Positions 18,366-26,553 of a stretch of DNA of 64,000 nt are shown here, piece after piece. Source of the stretch: Verrucomicrobiales bacterium (GTDB lineage: Bacteria > Verrucomicrobiota > Verrucomicrobiia > Verrucomicrobiales > SLCJ01); contig JAGXGH010000121.1 of NCBI GenBank assembly GCA_024636835.1, forward strand, positions 32,888 to 96,887, read 5' to 3'. Below the pieces are notes generated by a model. It was not told where the DNA came from. It worked only from the letters and a program-made list of their open reading frames with translations, and searched no databases. Numbering within the stretch: position 1 is the first letter of the stretch; the number at the start of each line of letters is the position of its first letter. A program made the position numbers and the translations under genes.

Positions 18366-19469
18366 ATGAGCAACTTTGATCTCGGCGCGATATCCAAGCA
18401 GTTCGCTCTACTTGGCGATTTTCTGAAGGCTGAGCCATACGGCGGTGGTCACATCAACGATACGTTCTGCGTCTACTTCCGACAAGCCGGCACTCCCGTT
18501 CGATATATCTTCCAACGGGTGAACCACAATATTTTCAAAGATGTTCCCGCATTAATGAATAATATTGAGCGAGTCACCAAGCACTCTCAGCAGAAGCTTG
18601 CTGCCGCCAATGAGCCCAACGCGACGCGGAAGTCGCTAACGGTGTTGCAGAGCATTGATGGCAAACCTTATGTGAACGATGCCGAAGGTAATTTTTGGCG
18701 GGCATATCTCTTTATCGAAGGCGCGCAAACCTACGACCTTATCGAGAAGACGGAATGGGCGTATGAAGCGGCGAAGTCCTTCGGTGAGTTTCAGAAACTT
18801 TTGGTCGATCTGCCCGGCGGACGGCTTGTGGAAACGATTCCGAACTTTCACAACACTCGCATTCGTTTCGGCACACTGATGGCGGCGATCGAAGCCGATA
18901 GCCAAAACCGAGCTATTGAAGTGAAAGCGGAGATCGACTTTGTGATGAAGCGTGAGTCAATGGTCGACGTGCTACTCGATTTACAAGCCTGCGGCGCGAT
19001 CCCGGAGCGAGTCACCCATAACGATACAAAGCTCAACAACGTCATGCTCGACGACAAGACCGGTAAGGGCGTGTGTGTGCTCGATCTCGATACGACCATG
19101 CCAGGTCTCGTGCTGTATGATATTGGCGACATGATTCGCGCAGCAACGAACGCGGCTGCAGAAGATGAGCAGGACTTGAGTAAGGTTTACAGCCGTCGTG
19201 AGATGTTTGAAACACTGGTGACTGGCTATCTCAGTTCAGCAGGCGATTTCCTTAATCAGATCGAAAAAGACCACCTCGCGCATTCTGGAAAGTTACTTTC
19301 CTTTGAGTGCGGGATGCGTTTTTTGACCGATTACCTTCAGGGTGATGTGTATTTCAAAACCAAGCGAGATGGACACAACCTCGACCGATGTCGCACCCAG
19401 TTGCGCCTCGTGGAGTCCATTGAGGAACAAGAAGACGACTGGCAGAGATTCGTCGCAACACAGTATTAA
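18366..19469 (+). CDS. NahK-like sugar 1-kinase (aminoglycoside phosphotransferase fold)
   Basis: 367 residues, the length of bifidobacterial N-acetylhexosamine 1-kinase. The start has the NahK-like block G-G-G-H-I-N-D-T-F and F-Q-R-V-N-H-N-I-F. The catalytic loop is HNDTKLNNVMLD (about residues 218-229), and the metal-binding motif DLDTTMPGL follows near residue 238, both matching the NahK pattern rather than drug-resistance kinases. It would phosphorylate GlcNAc, GalNAc or a related sugar at C1. The flanking nucleotidyltransferase and epimerase fit a salvage route from free sugar to NDP-sugar and its 4-epimer. Substrate is inferred from the family and neighbours. Confidence 0.85.
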   Translation: MSNFDLGAISKQFALLGDFLKAEPYGGGHINDTFCVYFRQAGTPVRYIFQRVNHNIFKDVPALMNNIERVTKHSQQKLAAANEPNATRKSLTVLQSIDGKPYVNDAEGNFWRAYLFIEGAQTYDLIEKTEWAYEAAKSFGEFQKLLVDLPGGRLVETIPNFHNTRIRFGTLMAAIEADSQNRAIEVKAEIDFVMKRESMVDVLLDLQACGAIPERVTHNDTKLNNVMLDDKTGKGVCVLDLDTTMPGLVLYDIGDMIRAATNAAAEDEQDLSKVYSRREMFETLVTGYLSSAGDFLNQIEKDHLAHSGKLLSFECGMRFLTDYLQGDVYFKTKRDGHNLDRCRTQLRLVESIEEQEDDWQRFVATQY

Positions 19470-19489
19470 ACTAACAATAATAAAAAAAT

Positions 19490-20407
19490 ATGCGCGTTCT
19501 CGTTACCGGTGGTGCCGGATTCATTGGAAGTCACGTCGTCGAGCACTTTCAGGGCAAGGCTGAGGTGGTGGTTCTCGATAACCTTCGTAGCGGATACCGC
19601 GAGAATCTCGATGGTTTCGACTGCGAGTTTATCGAAGGTTCGATCACTGACCGCGAGGTGGTGAAAAAGGCTGTGCAAGGAGTGGATTATGTCTTCCACC
19701 TTGCGGCGATGATTTCCGTGCCAGAGAGCATGAGCAAGCCGCAGGAATGCGTGGAGTTGAATGTGATGGGACTACTCAATGTCCTCGATGAAGCCTCAGC
19801 CGCTGGTGTGAAAAAAATCGTTCTCGCCAGTTCCGCAGCCAATTACGGTGACAACCCGACGGTTCCTAAACTCGAGACCATGTTGCCGGAGCCAAAGAGC
19901 CCATACGCAATCACCAAGCTCGACGGTGAGTTCTATTTGGACATGTATCGCCAAGAAGGAAAGATCGACGCTACTGCGCTGCGTTTCTTCAATGTGTTCG
20001 GTCCTCGCCAAGACCCGGGCAGCGCCTATGCGGCAGCCGTGCCGATCTTCATGGCGAAAGCGTTCGCTAACGAGCCGATTACGATATTTGGAGATGGCGA
20101 GCAGACCCGCGACTTCATTTTCGTGAAGGACATCGTTGCCGCACTTGTGTTCGCAGCGACGACTCCCGAACTTCCCGGTGTATTCAACGTTGGCTATGGG
20201 GGAAGCATCACAGTGAATCAACTCGCCGAAGAGATCGTAAAATCGGCAGGGTCCTCTTCGGAGATTCAGCACCTTCCTGAGCGCTCGGGCGATGTGAAAC
20301 ATTCTCGAGCCTCAGTCGATAAACTACTCGGCGTCGGGTTTAAACACGTCAGTGCCTTCGAGGACGGCATCCGCCAAACGCTGGAGTTTTTTCGCGGTAA
20401 AGCGTAG
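19490..20407 (+). CDS. NAD-dependent epimerase/dehydratase (GalE/WbpP type)
   Basis: 305 residues of the extended SDR family. NAD-binding motif GGAGFIGSH at residues 7-15; catalytic Ser/Tyr/Lys are in SSAANYG (near 113) and YAITK (near 137); F-N-V-F-G-P-R-Q-D-P is the sugar-binding block typical of UDP-glucose or UDP-GlcNAc 4-epimerases. The short A-N-Y-G block resembles WbpP-like enzymes that accept N-acetylated sugars, consistent with the NahK-like gene upstream (20-base gap). It ends just before the convergent TonB receptor gene. The exact substrate is inferred. Confidence 0.85.
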   Translation: MRVLVTGGAGFIGSHVVEHFQGKAEVVVLDNLRSGYRENLDGFDCEFIEGSITDREVVKKAVQGVDYVFHLAAMISVPESMSKPQECVELNVMGLLNVLDEASAAGVKKIVLASSAANYGDNPTVPKLETMLPEPKSPYAITKLDGEFYLDMYRQEGKIDATALRFFNVFGPRQDPGSAYAAAVPIFMAKAFANEPITIFGDGEQTRDFIFVKDIVAALVFAATTPELPGVFNVGYGGSITVNQLAEEIVKSAGSSSEIQHLPERSGDVKHSRASVDKLLGVGFKHVSAFEDGIRQTLEFFRGKA

Positions 20408-20429
20408 TCTTTTTAAAGTAGAGAGTAGC

Positions 20430-22529
20430 TTACCACGTGGCGGTGACACCGACGATGGCGTTGAAGCCTGATTCGTTTTGTCCCGATCCATGGAAGCGGT
20501 AGTCGTCATTCGATAGGTTTTCTAGACCGAGGGTGATCTCAAGGTTATCGTTGATTTGATAACCCGAGTAAATCGAATAGACGATGTAGCCTGGTGTGCC
20601 ATTGATAGGAATGCGTTGGGTATCATCTGCAGCTTCTGCGTAAAGGTTGTCGCCCTTCATGGCGGCGCGAATACGGGGCTCGATGTAGAATTTGGAATCA
20701 GGGCTTGTCCAACGGATAGAGAACGCGCCCATCAGTGGGTGCATACGGGTTGCTGTATCCCAACTTTCCGCCCCTCCGAGGACAGACGGAGCTTTAATTT
20801 TTCCATCTTGCCAGGCACCAAAGAGCCTTGCTGTCCAGTTCTCTGCAAAGCGCCACTGGATATCCCCCTCGAAACCATAGACGTAACCTTCACCGGCATT
20901 GATTGAGGTGCGTCCGCCCTTACCGTCGTCGACACCTGTGATGGGGTTGTCGATGTCGTTATAGTATCCGGCTAGTGATGCGGTGATCTCGTCGTTGAAG
21001 AAGCGTATGCCGAGTTCGTAGTTGATATACTCCTCGGGGTCGACACCCACCGAGCCGGAGCTGTCGATTCCATTAAGGGCGAAGGTCTGGCCGGTGAGAT
21101 CGTCCAGGTTCGGAGCACGGAATGCTTGTGACGCACCGCCGAACAATGACCAGTTGTCGTCAATATCGAACATCCCGCGAAGACTCAGTGAGATATCGTC
21201 CCAGGAATTGCTGCCAGAGCTGTCGGTAGTCGCGCCTTCCACACGGTATTTCTCCCACTCGGCACGTGCGTAGGAATAACGCATGCCACCAGTGATTTGT
21301 AGGTTTTCCAGTGCCTGCCATTCATATTGGGTAAACGCCCCAAAGATGTCGTAGCTGGAATCGTCGGCAACCGGGCGTTGAGTCGGATCAAAATTACCAT
21401 TTGTTGTGGCGTAGGAATCAACGCTGTCGTGATAGTAGTCAGCTCCGTAGACCAAGGTGCCCGGACCAACGGCGGACTGGAATTGAATGTCGGCCCCGTA
21501 GGTGTCGAGATCGATGGATTGATCCGTCACATCGCGTCCGCTGTTGGAGCGGTCGCGAAACGTTGAATCTTGCGAGCGCTGATAGGAAAGTGTCGCCGAG
21601 TAAGTTTCGATGAAATGATCCGTCAGCGCCCCGTCGAGACGCAGATAGGTGAGCGACCGCTCCTGGTCGTAGGTACGGGCGGCATCGCTGCCGGGAGTGG
21701 CGAATGAGTCGCCGTGTCTCCAGCCCGGATTGTAGACGGTATTGTGCCACCGCCAGACATCGTCTTGATTGAAGTATTGGTGGGCGAGGGTGATGGTTGT
21801 TTCCTCGTTGACCGCTGCTTCAAATTTGAAATCAAAGGCTTGTTCTGGGTAGCCGGTGTGGCGCATGCGTCCTACGGCGCTGTCTTCGATATCGCCGAAC
21901 TCTTTCCATGAAGCGCCGAGGCTAGCTCCCCATTTTCCACCCACACCGAATTCGGTTTCGAGTCGCCCTACATGGCTTTGACTGTTGCTGTCAAAGCGGT
22001 AATGGCTGCGACCGTGGAAAAAACTACCAGACTCGTCGCGGAAATCACTGCCGCGTGTCACTAGGTTCACAGTGCCGCCGATCGAGTCCGATCCATAGAG
22101 CACCGAACCTTGTCCTTTGATGATTTCTAAGTGATCGAGATTCTCTTGATCGAAGGTGTTCCAATACTGGACCGGACCAGAGCGCCATGTGGAGTTGTTG
22201 ATTCTCACGCCATCAATGAGGAGTAGGTTTTGACGGCCAGTGAACCCGCGGATGTAAGGAGAGCCGTGTCCGTGGGCAGTTTTCTGAACGAGCACGCCGG
22301 GCACATCACGGAAGGCGTCTGGGATGGATCGGTTCTGGGACTGCTCCAAGAGCACGCGGTCCAAAATGTAAGCGGTATATGGCGTTTCCTCGATTGTCTG
22401 ATTGGAGCGAGTGGCGGTGACGGTGATAGGATCCAGGATATTGTCTGGAGCCGGTTCCTGTGCATTCAGAGGTAGCGCGCACGCCAGGGTGCCTACCGTG
22501 TAGACGAAAGAGAGTTTGATTTTGTGCAT
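20430..22529 (-). CDS. TonB-dependent outer membrane receptor
   Basis: 699 residues. Signal peptide residues 1-23 (ends L-N-A-Q). A TonB-box-like stretch D-P-I-T-V-T-A-T-R at about 33-41 precedes the plug domain (about 45-165, with I-R-G-F-T-G-R-Q-N-L-L-L-I-D-G-V and Y-G-S-D-S-I-G-G-T-V-N). The rest is a 22-strand-type barrel of alternating residues, ending in the aromatic V-G-V-T-A-T-W typical of outer membrane proteins. The plug resembles cobalamin/colicin-type or siderophore receptors. It is divergent from a histidine kinase/regulator pair, which may control it. The ligand is not evident; no periplasmic binding protein or ABC transporter is adjacent. Confidence 0.92.
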   Translation of the reverse strand: MHKIKLSFVYTVGTLACALPLNAQEPAPDNILDPITVTATRSNQTIEETPYTAYILDRVLLEQSQNRSIPDAFRDVPGVLVQKTAHGHGSPYIRGFTGRQNLLLIDGVRINNSTWRSGPVQYWNTFDQENLDHLEIIKGQGSVLYGSDSIGGTVNLVTRGSDFRDESGSFFHGRSHYRFDSNSQSHVGRLETEFGVGGKWGASLGASWKEFGDIEDSAVGRMRHTGYPEQAFDFKFEAAVNEETTITLAHQYFNQDDVWRWHNTVYNPGWRHGDSFATPGSDAARTYDQERSLTYLRLDGALTDHFIETYSATLSYQRSQDSTFRDRSNSGRDVTDQSIDLDTYGADIQFQSAVGPGTLVYGADYYHDSVDSYATTNGNFDPTQRPVADDSSYDIFGAFTQYEWQALENLQITGGMRYSYARAEWEKYRVEGATTDSSGSNSWDDISLSLRGMFDIDDNWSLFGGASQAFRAPNLDDLTGQTFALNGIDSSGSVGVDPEEYINYELGIRFFNDEITASLAGYYNDIDNPITGVDDGKGGRTSINAGEGYVYGFEGDIQWRFAENWTARLFGAWQDGKIKAPSVLGGAESWDTATRMHPLMGAFSIRWTSPDSKFYIEPRIRAAMKGDNLYAEAADDTQRIPINGTPGYIVYSIYSGYQINDNLEITLGLENLSNDDYRFHGSGQNESGFNAIVGVTATW

Positions 22530-22648
22530 GAACGGAAGCTAGCGACCTCGATCAGAACGGGCAAATTTGATTATCTTTGAATTGATGATGGGGATGAATA
22601 ATGGATAAAAATTGTCCATTGTCGAAGATCGGCTAAAGTGACTCCTGT

Positions 22649-23986
22649 ATGACCGATGTAGTTAGCAGAGTGAAAAGACGACATGAAAATGGCGGTCTGT
22701 TTCGTCGCTTGCTTGTGCCGATGCTTGTTTTGGTGATAGCTGCGGGCGCTGTTGGCGCGATTTGGAATGGACGCTCAAGAGCTCTCGAATTTCGCGAACG
22801 CACGATGACGACGATGCGTGGAAATGCAGAGTTGATCGTGCGCTTAAAGTTGCCCTTATCCGAGCGCTTGATGGAGAATTTTTCCACGGCGATGGGGCGA
22901 CCTTTGGGTGTGGTTGGGCCGGGAAGGAAGTCGGCATTTAGTGGCAATTGGACGACTGATGAACGTTCGTGGGCATTGGATATCGAGCGTGAGGGCGACG
23001 GCTGGGATAGGCGGAAGAATACGGAATTGTTAGTGGTGCCTATTGTAGGGACTAGCCAGTATCTTGTGGCACTCAATCGTGGAGTGTCGTGGTTTTCGTG
23101 GCGAGAAGCTTCCTCTTGGTGGTTTTTTGGCATTATCTGTATACTAGGTGCCGTCTTTGCATTCGTCTTGTCCCGGCATCTTGTTGGACCGCTTCGTGAG
23201 TTGGCGCAGCGTGCACCGGCGATGGATTATTCGGAATTGCCGGATGCGTTAACCGAGCGCGGTGATGAGCTCGGGACATTGGCTCGAGCATTGCGCGATG
23301 CGCGGTCTCGAATGTTGCTGGAGCGTGATAGGCGGAAGCAATCCGAGCGGCTGGCGATGTTGGGGCAGATAGCTACAGGCTTGGCTCATGAGATCCGAAA
23401 TCCGGCAGCCGCAATTTTAGCGCAGGCTGAGGTTCTTAAAGCTAGTGGGACGCATGAGGCCGAACTGATTCATGACGAAGCCGAAGAAGTGCTGGCGCTC
23501 GTTAATCAGTGGATGTTCATCGCGAGACCTGAGCCACCTCAGGTTCGACCAATGAGTTTGACAGGATGCGTGCGTGATTTATGTGACCGGATGAAGGCTC
23601 AGGCGGAGTTTCACCAAGTGAAAATTGAGCTGGATTTGACTGATCCGCTGGAAGTCCGCGGTGATGCTCGACGCATTCAGCAAGTGATCCGAAACCTGAT
23701 CAATAATGGAATAGCCGCGATGCCCGGCGGTGGGAGTTTGTCGATCCACGGGTGCGAGAAAAATGGCCATGTAGTGCTTTCTGTCGTCGATGAAGGTCCT
23801 GGGTTTTCGACGTCTGCTTTGGAGCATTTCGGTGAGCCTTTTTATACGGAAAAGGAGGGTGGAATGGGGCTCGGTTTGGCGCTTGTGAAGGGTGTCATCG
23901 AAGCACATGACGGAACCGTGCAGGTAGAGAATCTTCGAGAGGGTGGAGCGGGAGTAGAGATTATTTTAAAAAGTGAACAGAGATGA
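22649..23986 (+). CDS. Two-component sensor histidine kinase
   Basis: 445 residues. Membrane segments at about 20-42 and 152-172 frame a short periplasmic sensor region (~110 residues) with no recognised fold. A HAMP-like linker follows (about 172-225). The phosphoacceptor is in GLAHEIRNPAAAI (His247), with the E-I-R-N-P pattern of NtrB-like kinases. The ATPase domain has N-box I-R-N-L-I-N-N-G, G1 D-E-G-P-G-F and G2 G-M-G-L-G-L-A. The stop overlaps the start of the response regulator (ATGA), so the two are translationally coupled. Divergent TonB receptor suggests an input linked to nutrient uptake, but this is inference. Confidence 0.93.
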   Translation: MTDVVSRVKRRHENGGLFRRLLVPMLVLVIAAGAVGAIWNGRSRALEFRERTMTTMRGNAELIVRLKLPLSERLMENFSTAMGRPLGVVGPGRKSAFSGNWTTDERSWALDIEREGDGWDRRKNTELLVVPIVGTSQYLVALNRGVSWFSWREASSWWFFGIICILGAVFAFVLSRHLVGPLRELAQRAPAMDYSELPDALTERGDELGTLARALRDARSRMLLERDRRKQSERLAMLGQIATGLAHEIRNPAAAILAQAEVLKASGTHEAELIHDEAEEVLALVNQWMFIARPEPPQVRPMSLTGCVRDLCDRMKAQAEFHQVKIELDLTDPLEVRGDARRIQQVIRNLINNGIAAMPGGGSLSIHGCEKNGHVVLSVVDEGPGFSTSALEHFGEPFYTEKEGGMGLGLALVKGVIEAHDGTVQVENLREGGAGVEIILKSEQR

Positions 23987-25245
23987 AACCGAGAATCTTA
24001 ATTGTGGAGGATAACCGCGCATTAGCGATGGCATTGGCGGCGAAGGCGGCGCATTGGGGATTTGCGACTGAGCTTGCGCCGACTCTTGCGCTAGCCAGGA
24101 AGGCACTTGTGAACATGCGACCTGACGTGGTGTTGTTCGACCTTGGATTACCCGATGGCAGTGGGATGGAATTGCTTAAGGAAGATCTGCCCTACGCCGC
24201 GATTATCACTGCTCATGGTGAGTTGGACCATGCGATCGCTGCGAAGAAAGCGGGGGTGAACGAGTTCTTTGTGAAGCCTGTGGATTTCGAGGCGCTTGAT
24301 CAATTTCTACGGACGGTAGTTCCGCGCGATCGCGAAGTGCTTGAAAATCGTGATATTGCAGGAGATTTTATCGGAGAGTCCGCGTCGATGCGTCCGGTTT
24401 TTCAAAAGATTGCCCAGGCATGCGTTTCGAATCGCCCCGTTCTGGTAAGTGGTTCACCGGGAACCGGACGAAGCCATGTTGCCAATTTGATTTACCGGAA
24501 ATCGGAGAAGCCGGGAAAACTTGTCGTGATCGATGGTCGTTACATGGAGTCGCTTCCAGACTTGGACGCTAGCGACTCAGCTTTGACGGTCGTGTTGGAT
24601 CATGTCGAGGCCTTGGCGCTCGATCAGCAGGTAGCCTTGGCCAAAGCATTTGAAGAAGCAGGCACAGGGGTGAGAGTGATCGCAATATGTAATAGCCGCG
24701 GTCTGCTGCCAGCTGTCAAAGACCATCGATTTCATCCCGATCTGTATTACTATCTTCAAGGGATTGAGGTGCAGTTGCCCGCTTTGGAGGAACGTCAGCA
24801 AGATTTTCCTGCGCTCTGTGAAGGGTTTCTAGATAAATACGAGAGCAATCAAAAGCTCGATGTTTCCCAAGAGGCGCTCAAGCTACTTCGTGAAAATACA
24901 TGGCCCGGTAACTTACGTGAGTTGCGTGATGTGTTGCATCTTGCTGCCGAGTCTGCCACCAATCGAACGATTGAGGTAAAAGACTTGCCTGAGACAGTGA
25001 TAGCGCAGGTGAGAAGGGATCAAATTAGCGATCCCTTGGCATTGGAGATTCGGAATTGGGTGGATGAAGCCTTAGCCTCTACGGATGAGATTCCAGAATA
25101 TCGCGAACTGATCGCGGGCCTTGAATCTAAACTCTTGACCGACCTTTTAACGAGGTTCGATGGCAAGCCCTCAGTGATGGCTCACGAACTCAAACTCAAC
25201 CGCTCAACTCTCCGTAAACGGTTGCGAGAGTTGGGACTGGGGTGA
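23983..25245 (+). CDS. NtrC-like response regulator with degenerate AAA+ domain
   Basis: 420 residues. Receiver domain 1-115 with phosphoacceptor Asp53 (L-F-D-L-G-L-P-D-G) and the K-P switch lysine near residue 98. The AAA+-like domain (about 128-345) keeps family blocks (H-P-D-L-Y-Y-Y-L, L-P-A-L-E-E-R-Q-Q-D-F, W-P-G-N-L-R-E-L) but is clearly damaged for sigma-54 activation: Walker A reads GSPGTGRS (Lys replaced by Arg at ~163), about 35 residues including the GAFTGA loop are missing, and Walker B reads VVLDHVE rather than LDE. A Fis-type helix-turn-helix ends the protein (M-A-H-E-L-K-L-N-R-S-T-L-R-K-R). Probably a DNA-binding regulator that does not work as a sigma-54 ATPase. Confidence 0.88.
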   Translation: MKPRILIVEDNRALAMALAAKAAHWGFATELAPTLALARKALVNMRPDVVLFDLGLPDGSGMELLKEDLPYAAIITAHGELDHAIAAKKAGVNEFFVKPVDFEALDQFLRTVVPRDREVLENRDIAGDFIGESASMRPVFQKIAQACVSNRPVLVSGSPGTGRSHVANLIYRKSEKPGKLVVIDGRYMESLPDLDASDSALTVVLDHVEALALDQQVALAKAFEEAGTGVRVIAICNSRGLLPAVKDHRFHPDLYYYLQGIEVQLPALEERQQDFPALCEGFLDKYESNQKLDVSQEALKLLRENTWPGNLRELRDVLHLAAESATNRTIEVKDLPETVIAQVRRDQISDPLALEIRNWVDEALASTDEIPEYRELIAGLESKLLTDLLTRFDGKPSVMAHELKLNRSTLRKRLRELGLG

Positions 25246-25359
25246 TGCGAAGTGCAGGTGGGTTCGGATGCTCGTTTCGCAGCCATTCAGTAAGCGTGGA
25301 CATCGATATAGTTGCTGAACCACTCGCAAGGCAACATAAATGCGATTAAACAAGAAGGT

Positions 25360-25379
25360 TTGCTATACATGTATAGCAA
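25360..25379. promoter_or_regulatory. 20-bp perfect palindrome, likely antitoxin operator
   Basis: TTGCTATACATGTATAGCAA reads the same on both strands. It is followed at once by a TATACT-like -10 element (25383-25388) and the start of the antitoxin at 25395. RelB/CopG-type antitoxins autoregulate by binding such operators. Confidence 0.7.
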
Positions 25380-25394
25380 TCGTATACTACGTGC

Positions 25395-25601
25395 ATGCTT
25401 GCGATACGTCTTAGCCCCGATCTTGAAGATCGGCTTACCGCACTTGCCAAGAAGACCGGCAGGACCAAAACCTTTTACGCCCGTGAGGCTATTGAGCAAC
25501 ATCTCGAAGACCTCGAGGACTATTACCTTGCCGCTGACAGATTGAAGAACCCTGGACGAATCTATACCTCTGAAGAAGTTGAGCGCGAACTGGGACTATA
25601 G
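25395..25601 (+). CDS. RelB/CopG-type ribbon-helix-helix antitoxin
   Basis: 68 residues. The N-terminal strand M-L-A-I-R-L-S and helices D-L-E-D-R-L-T-A-L-A-K-K-T-G-R-T-K and A-R-E-A-I-E-Q-H-L form a ribbon-helix-helix DNA-binding domain; the C-terminal tail (L-K-N-P-G-R-I-Y-T-S-E-E-V) would wrap the toxin. It overlaps the toxin start by 23 bases, as in RelBE operons, and is preceded by a perfect palindrome that probably is its operator. It should neutralise the adjacent toxin and repress the operon. Confidence 0.85.
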   Translation: MLAIRLSPDLEDRLTALAKKTGRTKTFYAREAIEQHLEDLEDYYLAADRLKNPGRIYTSEEVERELGL

Positions 25602-25851
25602 CTTCACCACAAAGGCCCTTAAGGAGCTGCGTAAGCTCGGTCACGACCCAGCAAGGCGTATCGTTTCTTTCCTCAAGACGCGCATCAAAGGGAACGAAGA
25701 TCCTCGACGCTTCGGTAAGGGCTTGAAGGGTGATCTTGGCGAATTCTGGCGCTATTGCGTCGATGATTACCGCATCCTCTGCAAGATCGAGGATGATGTC
25801 GTTACCGTTCTCGTGATCAAGGTCGGCCACCGAGGCGATGTTTACGAGTGA
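25579..25851 (+). CDS. RelE/ParE-family toxin
   Basis: 90 residues, RelE length, from a TTG inside the antitoxin gene (good coupling). RelE-fold features: S-F-T-T-K-A-L-K-E-L-R-K-L helix, I-K-G-N-E-D-P-R-R-F-G-K-G-L-K-G-D-L-G-E-F-W-R-Y-C strand/loop, and D-Y-R-I-L-C-K-I-E-D and V-I-K-V-G-H-R-G-D-V-Y strands. The conserved Arg/Lys residues and the terminal H-R-x-x-V-Y are present, so it may be an mRNA interferase; ParE-like gyrase poisoning is the alternative. The TGA stop overlaps the first base of a dispersed element. Confidence 0.88.
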   Translation: MSANWDYSFTTKALKELRKLGHDPARRIVSFLKTRIKGNEDPRRFGKGLKGDLGEFWRYCVDDYRILCKIEDDVVTVLVIKVGHRGDVYE

Positions 25852-25955
25852 TACAATGTCTTGGTATTGATCTGACGCGAACGTATATATTTAACTGCTT
25901 GATCGTACGTTGTTTGTGCGCGGCGAATAGTCAGTTTTTTATTTGGAAGCGGTAT
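25851..25955 (+). repeat. ATACC-type dispersed element, copy 2
   Basis: Begins ATACAATGTCTTGGTAT (hairpin end with mismatches), then GATCTGACGCGAACG, a variable middle, TTTGTGCGCGGCGAATAGTCA with a T run, and ends GCGGTAT. The first A is the last base of the toxin stop codon. Confidence 0.8.
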
Positions 25956-26265
25956 TATGTCTACTGGAAGCCGCACATGGTCAGAATATCCATGGTTCCA
26001 CAGGACCGTAAATGATGAGTGTTCTGTATCACTGTGAAAAATGGGATCAGGGTTTCCTGTAGCGGACGCTTTGCAAGCGCCGATTGAAGGTCTCTCTGCT
26101 TCCCTCACCACCCTACGACGTTTGCAAAACGCCGCTATAAAACTTGTCCCCCATTTTACGTCTTCTTGTCCTTCCAGCCCTTCTGGTAAAAGAATCATCA
26201 TCCTCCGCGTACCTACGCAGCTGTGTAAAGACTTAGATATAATCTTCGATGATGGGGAAGTTGAC
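25956..26265. other. Intergenic stretch, no gene seen
   Basis: About 310 bases between the dispersed element and the orphan antitoxin start. An open frame continues upstream of the antitoxin to 26041, but its residues (Ser/Leu/Pro-rich, no motif) do not look like a protein. A decayed toxin partner could have been here, but none is recognisable. Confidence 0.4.
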
Positions 26266-26532
26266 ATGAACGACTACCTCGATCTCTCGAAGGCGTTCTG
26301 CCCTGGCCAAGAACATAAGCGGGTCAATGTGGATTTTCCCATCTGGATGATTGATCGCCTCGACCGTGAAGCTGGCCGACTTGGCGTGCCCCGACAATCC
26401 CTCATCAAGGTCTGGATTGGAGAGCATCTAGGGCAGCGCAAGACAAACAAACCAAAAAGAAGGCCAATAAAGCGGGGTAGTCGCGTCGGCAAGATGCCAA
26501 CGCCACGGGCTACAGTTGTGCGGCGTTGCTAG
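26266..26532 (+). CDS. CopG-family ribbon-helix-helix antitoxin-like protein, orphan
   Basis: 88 residues from the ATG at 26266. The core K-R-V-N-V-D-F-P-I-W-M-I-D-R-L-D-R-E-A followed by R-L-G-V-P-R-Q-S-L-I-K-V-W-I matches CopG-type antitoxins of type II toxin-antitoxin systems. The last ~30 residues are very basic (K-R-R-P-I-K-R-G-S-R) and end without a toxin gene in frame; the normal partner (a small toxin gene just upstream or overlapping) is missing. The tail may be readthrough after loss of the original stop. It is probably a degraded or solitary antitoxin. Confidence 0.6.
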   Translation: MNDYLDLSKAFCPGQEHKRVNVDFPIWMIDRLDREAGRLGVPRQSLIKVWIGEHLGQRKTNKPKRRPIKRGSRVGKMPTPRATVVRRC

Positions 26533-26553
26533 GTGACGAAGTATCAAAACGGC

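Noticed and set aside
26041..26265. N-terminal extension of the orphan antitoxin
   Set aside because: Residues show no antitoxin or other motif; the domain begins normally at the ATG at 26266.
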